Below, one piece after another: positions 37,713 to 45,692 of a stretch of 64,000 nucleotides of DNA (positions are counted from its first letter, which is position 1; every line of letters starts with the position of its first letter). The DNA lies in NCBI GenBank assembly GCA_963786765.1, contig CAWBAJ010000007.1:1-64000 (forward strand), read 5' to 3'. A program made the translations under genes and the position numbers. A model generated the notes under the pieces. That model was not told the DNA's origin, did not search any database, and saw nothing but the letters and a program-made list of their open reading frames with translations. The stretch is from DATKNA01 sp963786765. Its GTDB lineage: Bacteria > Actinomycetota > Actinomycetes > Actinomycetales > Kineosporiaceae.

Positions 37713-38099
37713 GTGCTCGAGTTCGTCGTCCTGACCGGGTCGGCCCTGGTAGCGATCCTGCTGGTGTCGCCGGAGATCTACGACCGCTCGCTCGCGGTGC
37801 GCGGAGCTCCGCGGCGCCTCGTGGATGTGCTCTTCCTGGTTGCGCTCAGCGGACTGCTGGCGCTGCTCGGCCTGGCGGTCGTGCATCGCTGGCGGTGGGC
37901 CTTCTGACTCATCCTGGTCGCCTTCTTCGCCGGCCCGCTCCGCGTGCCTGCGGCGGCTCTGGAGCTCACGGGTTACCTCTCGACGGATGACCCCGCCTGG
38001 TACGTCCTCCTACAGGCCGTGATCGGGGTGATCCAGTTCCTGATCGCGACCGCGATGTTTCTCGGCTACCGCAGGTCGGGCGTCTGGGGGGAGTCCTGA
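37713..38099 (+). pseudogene. Four-helix membrane protein with an in-frame stop
   Basis: The frame from GTG 37713 encodes LEFVVLTGSALVAILLVSPE, LVDVLFLVALSGLLALLGL, then after a TGA at 37905 continues without a frame change as LILVAFFAGPLRVPAAAL and AWYVLLQAVIGVIQFLIATAMFLGY, ending at 38099. Four hydrophobic helices of even length span the stop. The TGA most simply replaces a Trp codon (TGG). It is probably an inactivated small membrane protein. Confidence 0.6.
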
Positions 38100-38281
38100 C
38101 CCGAGCGAGGCGCCCGGCGGCCCGAGTGGAAGGACCCGGACGGGCCTCCTTTCGCGCTTTTACGGCAGGCCCGGCCAGCACCTCGACCAAGGCCACCCTA
38201 TTGAAGGGATGCCTTACACGGCATAGCTTTACCGCCAGGACCGATTCGGGGACAACGATTCTCTGACATGCCGTCCCCGCA

Positions 38282-40684
38282 TCATCGGGGCGGCACAGCC
38301 GGCCATCCTTCGGGCTCAAAGAATGGCATCCGAGCCAGCTGGGGCACCTCGATGCCCGCCGCGAGCAGTGCCACGCCGACCCGCCCCTTGTAGAGGCTGT
38401 CGTCGCGGCCCTGGGGCTCGCCGTCCCACGGCGCCAGCGCAGCGCGGGCGGCCAGCTCGCGGGCGCGCCGAAGCCAGGCTGGATCGCCGGTGTGGCGGTG
38501 GAGGTTGAGCAGCGCGTACGCCTGGCCGGCGCACCCGCAGCACAGCGAGCTCACGGAGCCAGCCGCTTCCCAGGAATGCCACGCTGCCCGTTCTGCCAGC
38601 GATTGCCAGCAGTCATCACCCATCATGCGGTGTGCGAGCGTAAAGAGATGGACGAAGCCCGCGCTGCCGTTGCACCAGCCAGCCATGTAGGCGCCCGCTC
38701 CGGACGTGTGAACCTTCCAACGGAGGCCCCGTCCCCACGGCTCAGCACAGGACACGAGTTCCTCCAAGCGGGCCATCGCACCGGCTGGTGGGGCGGCTCG
38801 CGTGAGGGCACTCCAGCGTAATGCTGCGTATACCAGGCCGGCCCAGCCGTGGGCCATGCCGAGGTATTCGATCTCAGCGCAGTCGGGAACAGGCGGATAG
38901 CTGGCGATCTCCGTCCAGATCCCGTCCATCGTGGTGTCGCCGAACCGGCGCAGCGCATCGCCTTCCGCCGTATCAACGGTCATCAACGCCTCGAGCAGCA
39001 GCGCGCAAGCCAGCAACGTGCTGGAGCGGCCGAGCGTGAGATCGAGGCTCGCGCTCGGCGGGCGCGAGTGTTCGAGGAACCCCGCCAGCGCCGACTGGCG
39101 CGCGTCGTCGTCTCCGCGGGCATGGGCGATCAATGTCGCCACCGCCTCGACCCCGGCCGCCGTGTGAAACGTCGAGATGCGACCAACAGTCTCCGGCGTG
39201 ATGTCCAGCTCGTCGCTGTAGCACCCCGACCGCTCGTGCATGTGTGCCCGGGCAAGTGTCACCCAGACGTCGGCAAGAGCCAGCAGGGAAGCGTCGTCTC
39301 GGGCGCAGGCGAGCCGGTACAGGGCGTAGGCGATCCCAGCGGCACCGTAGTTGACGGAGCTCGTCGGCGCCGCGGACAGACCCATTGGAACAAGCGGCCC
39401 GTCGAGGCCCAGGCGCTGCAGCACGTCCTCGAGCAGGATCCTTGCAGGCGCGAGATCGACGTCTGGCTGCTTGGGCGCACCCGTCGCTGGTGTCGCTACC
39501 GCATCGAGACGTCGCGCGAGCGTCTCGACGCCTGCGAGTCGGCGCTCGGGGCGCTTGGCGAGGCACTCCGCGAGGATCGCCTCCAACTGCGGCCACGCCG
39601 GTACCCCATGCGCGGTGAACGGCAGTGGTGGATCCTCGGCGATCTGGCGCAGCGTCTCCTCGGGCTCGAGCGAGAAGTCGAGGTAATGACCGCCCGTCGC
39701 AAGTCGATACAGGCACGCCGCCACGGCGTACTGCTCACCCAGGAAGCTCGCGCTCGGCAAGGTCTGCCCCGATCGGTGTGCCACTGCCTGCTCGGGCTCG
39801 AAGTAAAAGGGGATCCCGCCCCGGGGGGCCTGCGTTGTGATCTCGTCCGGACCATCAGCTACCGCAAACCCGAAGTCCACGAGCGTCACCGAACCGTCGG
39901 CTGCGACGAGGACGTTGCCCGGATGTACGTCGCCGTGCACGACTCGCGCAGCGTGCAATAGCGCATACGCGCGGGCTATCGCGCGCAAGAGCTCCAGCAG
40001 CGCGCGGCCTCCATCCTGCGGGACCATCTGTCGCGCCTCCGCCGCAGCCGCCTCGGCGGAGATGCCCGACCGCCACTCGAGCAGCAGGTAGCCGCACTCC
40101 GGGGTCTCCTGTGCGCGAAGCAGGTGGGGGAACGGACCGCTGGGGAGCCGGCGCAGGATTGCCGCCTCGCGCCGCATGAAGGTCAGCATCGCCGGCCGGC
40201 GCGCGGTCTTGAAGAGCTTCAGCGCAGCATGATCGCCGGAGTCGTCTCGAACGAGATGCACCTCCGTGTCGTCCAGCGACTGCACCGTTGCGATCACGCG
40301 GACGCCGGCGAAGCGCTCGCCGACCTGGAGCGACGCATCGGCCTCCACGGCCTCCATCGAATCCACCGCGATCAGCACCTCCGACTCGATCAGCCCGCGC
40401 AACATCGGGAAGGCCTCGTCGAGTGTCGCGCGCGGCTCGGTCTGACGATCGCGGCTGTACGCCAGCACCGCGTCGATGATGCGAGTCGGCGATCGGAAGC
40501 GCTGCAGCAGGCCGGCTGAGTCGTCGTCGAGCAACCGCACCGGAGCGCGCGATCGCGATCGCGACAAGGCGTACCCGCCGACCTCATCGCCGAGCTTCTC
40601 GCGCAGGCTCCGAGGCAGCTCCTGCACGAGCGTGAGCCTGACGTCGGAGGCAAGCACGAATGCCTCGGTGATCGCCGGGCTCAT
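38282..40684 (-). CDS. Lanthipeptide synthetase-like kinase-LanC fusion
   Basis: The 800-aa protein has three parts. Residues 1-105 resemble a PqqD-like recognition element (LDDDSAGLLQRF...LIESEVLI). Residues about 125-395 form a Ser/Thr-kinase-like domain with Lys156 (AALKLF), His250/Asp252/Asn257 (HGDVHPGNVL) and Asp270 (DFGFA). Residues 430-800 form a LanC cyclase: AHGWAG with His612, WCNGSAG with Cys671, LCCGCAG with Cys715 and Cys716. The usual CHG zinc motif is replaced by CCG, giving a three-Cys site as in some LanM enzymes (ProcM type). The N-terminal lyase domain of class III/IV synthetases is missing; the HopA1-like protein upstream may supply it. The genes overlap by four bases. 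Confidence 0.85.
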   Translation of the reverse strand: MSPAITEAFVLASDVRLTLVQELPRSLREKLGDEVGGYALSRSRSRAPVRLLDDDSAGLLQRFRSPTRIIDAVLAYSRDRQTEPRATLDEAFPMLRGLIESEVLIAVDSMEAVEADASLQVGERFAGVRVIATVQSLDDTEVHLVRDDSGDHAALKLFKTARRPAMLTFMRREAAILRRLPSGPFPHLLRAQETPECGYLLLEWRSGISAEAAAAEARQMVPQDGGRALLELLRAIARAYALLHAARVVHGDVHPGNVLVAADGSVTLVDFGFAVADGPDEITTQAPRGGIPFYFEPEQAVAHRSGQTLPSASFLGEQYAVAACLYRLATGGHYLDFSLEPEETLRQIAEDPPLPFTAHGVPAWPQLEAILAECLAKRPERRLAGVETLARRLDAVATPATGAPKQPDVDLAPARILLEDVLQRLGLDGPLVPMGLSAAPTSSVNYGAAGIAYALYRLACARDDASLLALADVWVTLARAHMHERSGCYSDELDITPETVGRISTFHTAAGVEAVATLIAHARGDDDARQSALAGFLEHSRPPSASLDLTLGRSSTLLACALLLEALMTVDTAEGDALRRFGDTTMDGIWTEIASYPPVPDCAEIEYLGMAHGWAGLVYAALRWSALTRAAPPAGAMARLEELVSCAEPWGRGLRWKVHTSGAGAYMAGWCNGSAGFVHLFTLAHRMMGDDCWQSLAERAAWHSWEAAGSVSSLCCGCAGQAYALLNLHRHTGDPAWLRRARELAARAALAPWDGEPQGRDDSLYKGRVGVALLAAGIEVPQLARMPFFEPEGWPAVPPR

Positions 40685-41913
40685 GCTTCACCCGGCGTCG
40701 GGGCGAACAGCGTCTGCTTGGGGATCCAGGTATCGGGATCCAAGCCCTCGAGCCGGATCCGCTCCAGTGCGTGACGCCAGGGCTGCACGTCGGTCGACGA
40801 ACGGGCTGCAAGCAGACCGGCTGCGAGCTTGCCGACCACCCATAGTCGCCAGCTGTCGCCACTCCATGCGAGCCCGCGCTGGCGGCGGGGCGGATCGACC
40901 CCCCACGACAGCAACCCATCCGTGGAGATCGCAGCCGTGAACGGCACGCCGTGCGTAGGTAGACCCGCTAATCGGTCCCGCAGACGCGCCCCAGCAGCGG
41001 CCAGGTGCTCAAAGCTTGCGAAGTAGGCCACCAGCTTGTCCGGGCGCAGCAGACCGTGGAGGTCGGCACCGACCTTGAACGCCGGCGCCCGAAGCTCGCG
41101 GAGTACCTCGGCGGTGATCCTGAAGGCGTCGGGTACAGCCGACGGCGAGGGGCTGACGTAGAGCTTGTAGGCGATGTGCTCGCCGCTCGGGTCCTTCGGC
41201 GCGGCCGACCGCCACGCCAGCCAGTGCTCGTCGACATCTGGTCCCCTCAGCGAGATCCAGCCGTGACCCGGGACTGGTCCTGCCTCGCCCTTCGTCACGC
41301 CGAGATAACGCGCCGTCGCCTCGCGCGTTGGCAGACGCTCAACCCACGCAGGCGTGACCGGCCGTCGGTTGTAGCAATAGAGGCGCAGTGCGAGGACCCG
41401 TGCGTCGTCGACCTGAAGATTCTGAGCGTAGCGAAGAGCGTCAACCGACAGCTGTGCGAGCCGTCCTCGCGCGGGCGCCGACCTCGAACGCGTGCCGAGA
41501 AGTATCCCCGCGCGGGGGCCGGACACGAACTCGCCACCGTCGAAGATCTCGAGGATTCCATCCAGAACCAGCCGGCGGACGGTTGCGGGCAGATCCTCTC
41601 CGAGGGTCTTCCGCATGAATGACGGCAGCGAGCCAGGCTCCCGCAGCGTCAGATAGACGAGCGCGGTGTCGCGGTCGATGGCCTTGGCGGTGTTCGTGCG
41701 TCCGTCGACGGGGATCAGGACCGCGTAGACGTCGGGGTCGGCATCTATGCCACCGAGTTCCGACCGCTCGCCAGATGCGAGTCGGTCGACCTGCACGAAG
41801 CGGTAGGCCGACCCCGCACAGTACTTCGCCCCTGCGATGTGGTTGTCCGTCGCGGTGGGGCTTCTCGGATCGCCATCAACGAGTCGAAGGGCGCCCTCAC
41901 TCGTGATCGCCAG
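40681..41913 (-). CDS. HopA1-like protein, possible phosphoSer/Thr lyase of a lanthipeptide pathway
   Basis: The frame is protein-like well upstream of the first GTG (41796): LAITSEGALRLVDGD and HIAGAKYCAGSAYRFVQ precede it. No ATG, GTG or TTG occurs there, but CTG 41913 has AGGAG seven bases upstream, so CTG is the likely start (410 aa; 371 aa if GTG). The C-terminal half has AYKLYVSPSP, APAFKVGADL, RPDKLVAYF, HGVPFTAAIS and SGDSWRLWVVGKLAAGLLAAR. This order resembles the HopA1 family, whose members act as lyases in class V lanthipeptide pathways. It overlaps the precursor gene by 17 bases and the synthetase by four. Confidence 0.65.
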   Translation of the reverse strand: MAITSEGALRLVDGDPRSPTATDNHIAGAKYCAGSAYRFVQVDRLASGERSELGGIDADPDVYAVLIPVDGRTNTAKAIDRDTALVYLTLREPGSLPSFMRKTLGEDLPATVRRLVLDGILEIFDGGEFVSGPRAGILLGTRSRSAPARGRLAQLSVDALRYAQNLQVDDARVLALRLYCYNRRPVTPAWVERLPTREATARYLGVTKGEAGPVPGHGWISLRGPDVDEHWLAWRSAAPKDPSGEHIAYKLYVSPSPSAVPDAFRITAEVLRELRAPAFKVGADLHGLLRPDKLVAYFASFEHLAAAGARLRDRLAGLPTHGVPFTAAISTDGLLSWGVDPPRRQRGLAWSGDSWRLWVVGKLAAGLLAARSSTDVQPWRHALERIRLEGLDPDTWIPKQTLFAPTPGEA

Positions 41914-42331
41914 GCCTCCGCTCCTGCAACTGTTCCTTGCGCTGTTTGAGCTCGCTCAGGGCATCCTCGAGCTTGTGCTCGAGCGTCTCGATCTCATCGA
42001 TCGACTGTGGCCGCATGCTCTCGGCAAGAACCTCCTCGGCCCGCTCGACCTCGCTGAGCGCCTGCGTCAGCTGTGCCTTGAGCGCTGCCAGATCCTCCGC
42101 CGTGTCCCCCTGCTGGAATCCGGGCCAGCGCGAGATGTCAAGTGTGCAGCCCCCGCACATCGTGCCGATGCAGCTGACAATCCTGCAGCTGAGGGGGTAA
42201 CAGGCGTTCGTGCGCCCACAACTGCTGAAGGGGTAGCAGTTACTGATACCCGGGCAATCGAAGGGCTGCTGCCCCCCACCGCCCGGCTCGGGAAGCACAT
42301 TAATCACGAGATCGCGTACGCGAAACGCCAT
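41897..42331 (-). CDS. Cys-rich precursor peptide candidate
   Basis: The 144-aa product has a 24-residue start (MAFRVRDLVINVLPEPGG) that could be a leader, then residues 26-70 with eight Cys mixed with Ser and Thr (FDCPGISNC, PFSSCGRTNAC, PLSCRIVSC, TMCGGCTLD). Residues 78-135 form a charged heptad-like coiled coil (AALKAQLTQALSEVERAEEV and IETLEHKLEDALSELKQRKE). AGGTGG lies about seven bases before the ATG. Cys plus Ser/Thr are the substrates for lanthionine formation. The gene opens an operon with a HopA1-like protein and a kinase-LanC fusion, which supports a precursor role. The long C-terminal coil is unusual; a carrier or Cys-rich structural protein is the alternative. Confidence 0.7.
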   Translation of the reverse strand: MAFRVRDLVINVLPEPGGGGQQPFDCPGISNCYPFSSCGRTNACYPLSCRIVSCIGTMCGGCTLDISRWPGFQQGDTAEDLAALKAQLTQALSEVERAEEVLAESMRPQSIDEIETLEHKLEDALSELKQRKEQLQERRPGDHE

Positions 42332-42377
42332 CAACCCACCTACCCCTCGGCGGTGCCGCTCGGGAGGGTCCCCGACC

Positions 42378-42406
42378 ATGATCGCATCGTCGCAGTGCAC
42401 TGTCAA
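42378..42406 (-). promoter_or_regulatory. Promoter of the RiPP operon
   Basis: On the minus strand a perfect -35 TTGACA (42406-42401) is followed after exactly 17 bases by GATCAT (42383-42378), four of six matches to TATAAT. Predicted transcription would start near 42371, about 40 bases before the precursor ATG at 42331. Confidence 0.65.
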
Positions 42407-42488
42407 GATCAAACTCAAGCACGCGAGACCCGGCTCCTGGCAGTCTGGGAACGGACTGGTAACGGCGCTGCCGGGCCCGGAGGCGACA

Positions 42489-43147
42489 GTGGGAGCACGT
42501 CGCGAGCACCGGGTGGTCGACATCGCAGCCCAGGCAGGGCTGAGCCGCGCGACCGTGGACAGGGTCCTGCACGGTCGCGAGGGGGTCCGTCCGGAGACCG
42601 TCGCGCAGGTGAATCTCGCGATCGACGAGCTCCAGCGCCAGCGGGAGCAGGTGCACCTCTCGGGACGAACGATCATCCTCGACCTGGTGATGCATACGCC
42701 GGAGCGTCGCGCAGTCGCCTCCCGCGACGCGCTCGAGGCGGAGCTGCGGTCGTTGCGACCGGCGGTGCTGCGAGCCCGTTCGCACCTGAACGAGCACAGC
42801 GACCCTGCGGCTGCGGCCGCGGTGCTGGACGCCCTGGGCCGCAAGGGGTCACACGGCGTCATCCTCAAGGCCCCGACCACCCGCTGGTCGTCGACGCGGT
42901 GCTGCGGCTGGCCGATCGGGCCATCCCGACGGTGACCTTCGTGACCGATGTGCCGACGAGTGGCCGGGTGGCCTATGTCGGCATGGACAACCTGGCCGCA
43001 GGCGCGACGGCGGGATATCTCGTCACTCGGTGGGCGGGGCCTTCCGGAGCGGTTCTGGTGACCGTCAGCCACTCGTCGTTCCGGGGCGAGGAGGAGCGCG
43101 GGGTCGGGTTCAGGCGGACCCTCGTGCCGCACCTCCGATCCACGTGA
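42489..43147 (+). pseudogene. LacI-family regulator, frameshifted and truncated
   Basis: From GTG 42489 a LacI helix-turn-helix is clear (VVDIAAQAGLSRATVDRVLHG), followed by the hinge region and the start of the sugar-binding domain. The frame changes near 42880 (after GVILKAP) and continues with HPLVVDAVLRLADRAIPTVTF and VAYVGMDNLAAGATAGYL. It ends at 43147 after FRRTLVPHLRST, about 110 residues short of a normal LacI protein. Likely inactive. It is divergent from the RiPP operon, but nothing shows that it ever regulated it. Confidence 0.75.
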
Positions 43148-43217
43148 TCCCCTGGACCGGAACGTCACTGCGAAAAGGACTGGCGGCTCGCAGCAGGTGC
43201 TGTGGCAGGCTGACCGG

Positions 43218-44132
43218 ATGGAGGCGTCCGAAGCGCGACCGTCCGGCGAGACGGTCGGCGCGAGCGGGACGCTCCTGGCGGGACTGCGGTCCTACGAGGA
43301 GCGCGACCGCCCCGCCGCCCTCGAGATCCTGCGCCGGCGCCTCCGCAGAGGCGACGTCCCCTACTCCATGCACCCGGGCGAGTGGAACTGGTGGGTCGAC
43401 CATGGCGACCCCCGGCTGCCCCAACCCATCCGGCTCATCGGCGACGACACGCTGGTCTGGCGCTCGGCCGACGGCCACGTCGCCGCGTTCACGTCGACGG
43501 CGCAGGAGCTTGCCCGTCTGCTGGTGACCGAGCCCGTGGCGCCGGTCACCGGCATCGACATGATCAGCCAGCACGACCCGGACAGCGAACGCGTGCTCGC
43601 CGATGCCGACTTCGAGCCCGACGAGACCGACGCGGAGCTCGCCTTCGTGCAACCGCTGGCCGGCGGCCTGCCGGGCGTCGCGCTGCCCGCGGGCTACGCC
43701 GTCCGGAGCATGACCGGCGCCGACGCCCGGAGCCGGGCGGACGCCGCCCGCCTCAGCTTCCGATCCACCATGGAGCCCGACATGCACCGGGCGCGTTATC
43801 GCCGGTTCATGACCTCCCCGGCCTACGAGCCCGAGAACGACCTCGTGGTGATCGCCCCGGACGGCGAGGTCGCGGCGTTCGCGATCGTCTGGCCGGACGA
43901 CCTCGGCTCCGGGCAGTTCGAGCCGGTCGGCACGCATCCGGGGCACGTCCGTGAAGGACTCGGCCGAGCCGTCGTCACCGCCGGGCTGCACCGGCTGCGC
44001 GAGCTCGGCATGCACACCGCCCGCGTCACGACGAACGAGCCCCGGAACGCCGCCGTCGCCCTCTACCTGGCCTGCGGGTTCCATCGAGTGGACCGGCTGC
44101 GCACCTGGGTACGCCGGGACCGTGAGGACTGA
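43218..44132 (+). CDS. GNAT-family N-acetyltransferase
   Basis: This 304-aa protein has two GNAT-like halves. The C-terminal domain has the acetyl-CoA loop in GTHPGHVREGLGRAVVTAGL (the Q/RxxGxG/A position) and the final strand-helix TNEPRNAAVALYLACGFHRV. The N-terminal half (EWNWWVDHGDP) is of the degenerate type common in tandem GNATs. The acceptor substrate is unknown. ATG 43218 is favoured; upstream frame is short. It stands as a single gene between a broken LacI gene and a PadR/HAAS pair. Confidence 0.85.
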   Translation: MEASEARPSGETVGASGTLLAGLRSYEERDRPAALEILRRRLRRGDVPYSMHPGEWNWWVDHGDPRLPQPIRLIGDDTLVWRSADGHVAAFTSTAQELARLLVTEPVAPVTGIDMISQHDPDSERVLADADFEPDETDAELAFVQPLAGGLPGVALPAGYAVRSMTGADARSRADAARLSFRSTMEPDMHRARYRRFMTSPAYEPENDLVVIAPDGEVAAFAIVWPDDLGSGQFEPVGTHPGHVREGLGRAVVTAGLHRLRELGMHTARVTTNEPRNAAVALYLACGFHRVDRLRTWVRRDRED

Positions 44133-44236
44133 CCGGCCCGCAGCGGCATCCCCTCCCGGTGAAGGTCCGCCGCAGTGCGGAATCCGTCGTCCGGCCGGCG
44201 CAGGTGATCAGCAACGACATGCCGACCTGGCGCTGT

Positions 44237-45052
44237 TCATGCCGTGGCCCAGATGGGAAGCCCCGGGCGCGGCCCTCTCGTCGACGTCCAGTAGGCGCCT
44301 GCGAGAACGGCGAGCACCGCGGCCGCGAGCAGGGACGCGAGCCACCCGAGCGCACTCAGGCGCAGCAGGGCGTCCTCACGTTCCTCGACAAGTCTGAGCG
44401 ACCGGGAGACGAGGACAGTGCCCGCACCAGTATCCCCGTGGTAGCCGACGATCACTGCGGCCTGACGCACTCCTGGCTGCGGCTGCCAGGTGATGGTGTT
44501 CGTCACGTCGTCGGCCACGCGCAGCGCGCCGTTCGGAGGCACGGGGACATGCCCGTTCAGCACTGCGCTCGAGGCCGCGACGTGACCGCTCGGGTCGAAG
44601 ACGGTGACACTTGTGGCGAGACTGCGCGCGAGATCCACCCTCGACCCACCGACGACGGCGCGCGGCGACGCCCCCTGGGCCAACCGGACGGCCGTGTCCT
44701 CCGCGATCTGAGTCTGCGGATCGTTGGCGTCGCTCCGCAGGACATGCTGACCTATCGCGTACGCCGCACCCACCCCCACCGTCACGGCGACAGCGGCGGG
44801 AAGCCACAAGAGCAACGCGATCAACGCCAGTGTCCTGCGCCTGGTGTCGAACCCCCGAGCAACCACGGCGGGATCGCCCATGCGCCGCACCGCCTCCTCA
44901 GCCGGATCCGCAGCGTTCTGCTCTGACGCCGCATCCGCCGCGTCCATCAGGTGCGCCTTCAACTCCGCGCGCACCCGCCGCCGCGCCCGCCCGCGGAGCG
45001 GAACGAGACGATCGAACGCTGTCAACCAGGCGGTGATCGGGTCCTGACTCAC
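44237..45052 (-). CDS. HAAS/permease-prefix domain membrane protein
   Basis: The GTG at 45052 overlaps the PadR stop (GTGA). The 271-aa product begins with the HAAS/permease-prefix helices (RARRRVRAELKAHLMDAADA and AVRRMGDPAVVARGF). It then has a membrane helix (ALIALLLWLPAAVAVTVGV), an external domain of about 120 residues (VTVFDPSGHVAASSAVLNG) and a second helix near the C-terminus. Such proteins are nearly always paired with PadR regulators and are thought to act as membrane partners of PadR control. Ligand unknown. Confidence 0.78.
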   Translation of the reverse strand: MSQDPITAWLTAFDRLVPLRGRARRRVRAELKAHLMDAADAASEQNAADPAEEAVRRMGDPAVVARGFDTRRRTLALIALLLWLPAAVAVTVGVGAAYAIGQHVLRSDANDPQTQIAEDTAVRLAQGASPRAVVGGSRVDLARSLATSVTVFDPSGHVAASSAVLNGHVPVPPNGALRVADDVTNTITWQPQPGVRQAAVIVGYHGDTGAGTVLVSRSLRLVEEREDALLRLSALGWLASLLAAAVLAVLAGAYWTSTRGPRPGLPIWATA

Positions 45053-45405
45053 GCCGAACCGCCCGCGTCGGCGGTCTCGGCCCCCACACCCAGCACCTGA
45101 CTGACGGCGCCGGCAAATATGCGCCACCGCTCACGCCGCTCGCCCAGACGCACCCGCCCGGCGTCGGTGATCGAGTAGACCCTGCGCTTGCGCGCGTCGA
45201 TGGTCCGCCACGCACTGGCCAGCGCGCCCGCCTTCTCCAGCCGATGCAGGGCGGGGTAGACCGTCCCCTCCGGCAGATCGAAGACGCCGCCGCTGGACGC
45301 TGTCAGCCTGCGGATGACCTCGTATCCGTGGCAGGGTCCCGACACCATGACCGCCAGGATCAACCCTTCGAGGTGACCCTGGATCTGGCCCGGCTCCGTG
45401 CCCAT
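45049..45405 (-). CDS. PadR-family transcriptional regulator
   Basis: A small winged-helix regulator of 118 aa with the PadR pattern: LEGLILAVMVSGPCHGYEVIRRL, EGTVYPALHRLEKAGAL and KRRVYSITDAGRVRL. It is coupled to the HAAS membrane protein gene, which it probably co-regulates with itself. The 287-base gap to the right contains its promoter, and a repeated CTACTAC/GTACTAC near 45505-45530 may be an operator (weak). Confidence 0.9.
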   Translation of the reverse strand: MGTEPGQIQGHLEGLILAVMVSGPCHGYEVIRRLTASSGGVFDLPEGTVYPALHRLEKAGALASAWRTIDARKRRVYSITDAGRVRLGERRERWRIFAGAVSQVLGVGAETADAGGSA

Positions 45406-45692
45406 ACCAAGACAGCCTAGGCTTCCTCGGCTCGGATGTCACTCGGCGGAGCCGCAATCGTCTCGGCGCGGGATGTCGAGATGCCCGTCGGCCGCTCCCA
45501 GCATCTACTACAGTCTTCAGTCGTACTACGAGGCTGCCTTCCGGGCGTCGTGCCGCTGGCTTCGTGCTCGAAAAGCGAAGAGATTCCGTGAGCGGCCTCG
45601 TCGATCGCTCGCCTTGGATCGGCAGGGGGCACCGTCCGACCCGTGCCGTTCCCTGGGACCGGCGCACGCTCCCCTGCCCCGAGAGGACGTCC
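45406..45692. promoter_or_regulatory. Divergent upstream region of PadR and COG4705 genes
   Basis: The gap holds the promoters of two divergent genes. TACTACAGTCTTCAGTCGTACTAC lies at about 45507-45531 as a near-symmetrical element. No typical hexamers are clear. Confidence 0.3.

Noticed and set aside
41837..43147. A 436-codon plus-strand frame covering the RiPP precursor and LacI region
   Set aside because: Its first part is antisense to the precursor and its later part is only the second frame of the broken LacI gene.
42489..43147. A regulator of the RiPP operon
   Set aside because: The LacI gene is frameshifted and truncated, and no LacI-type palindrome is seen in the shared upstream region.
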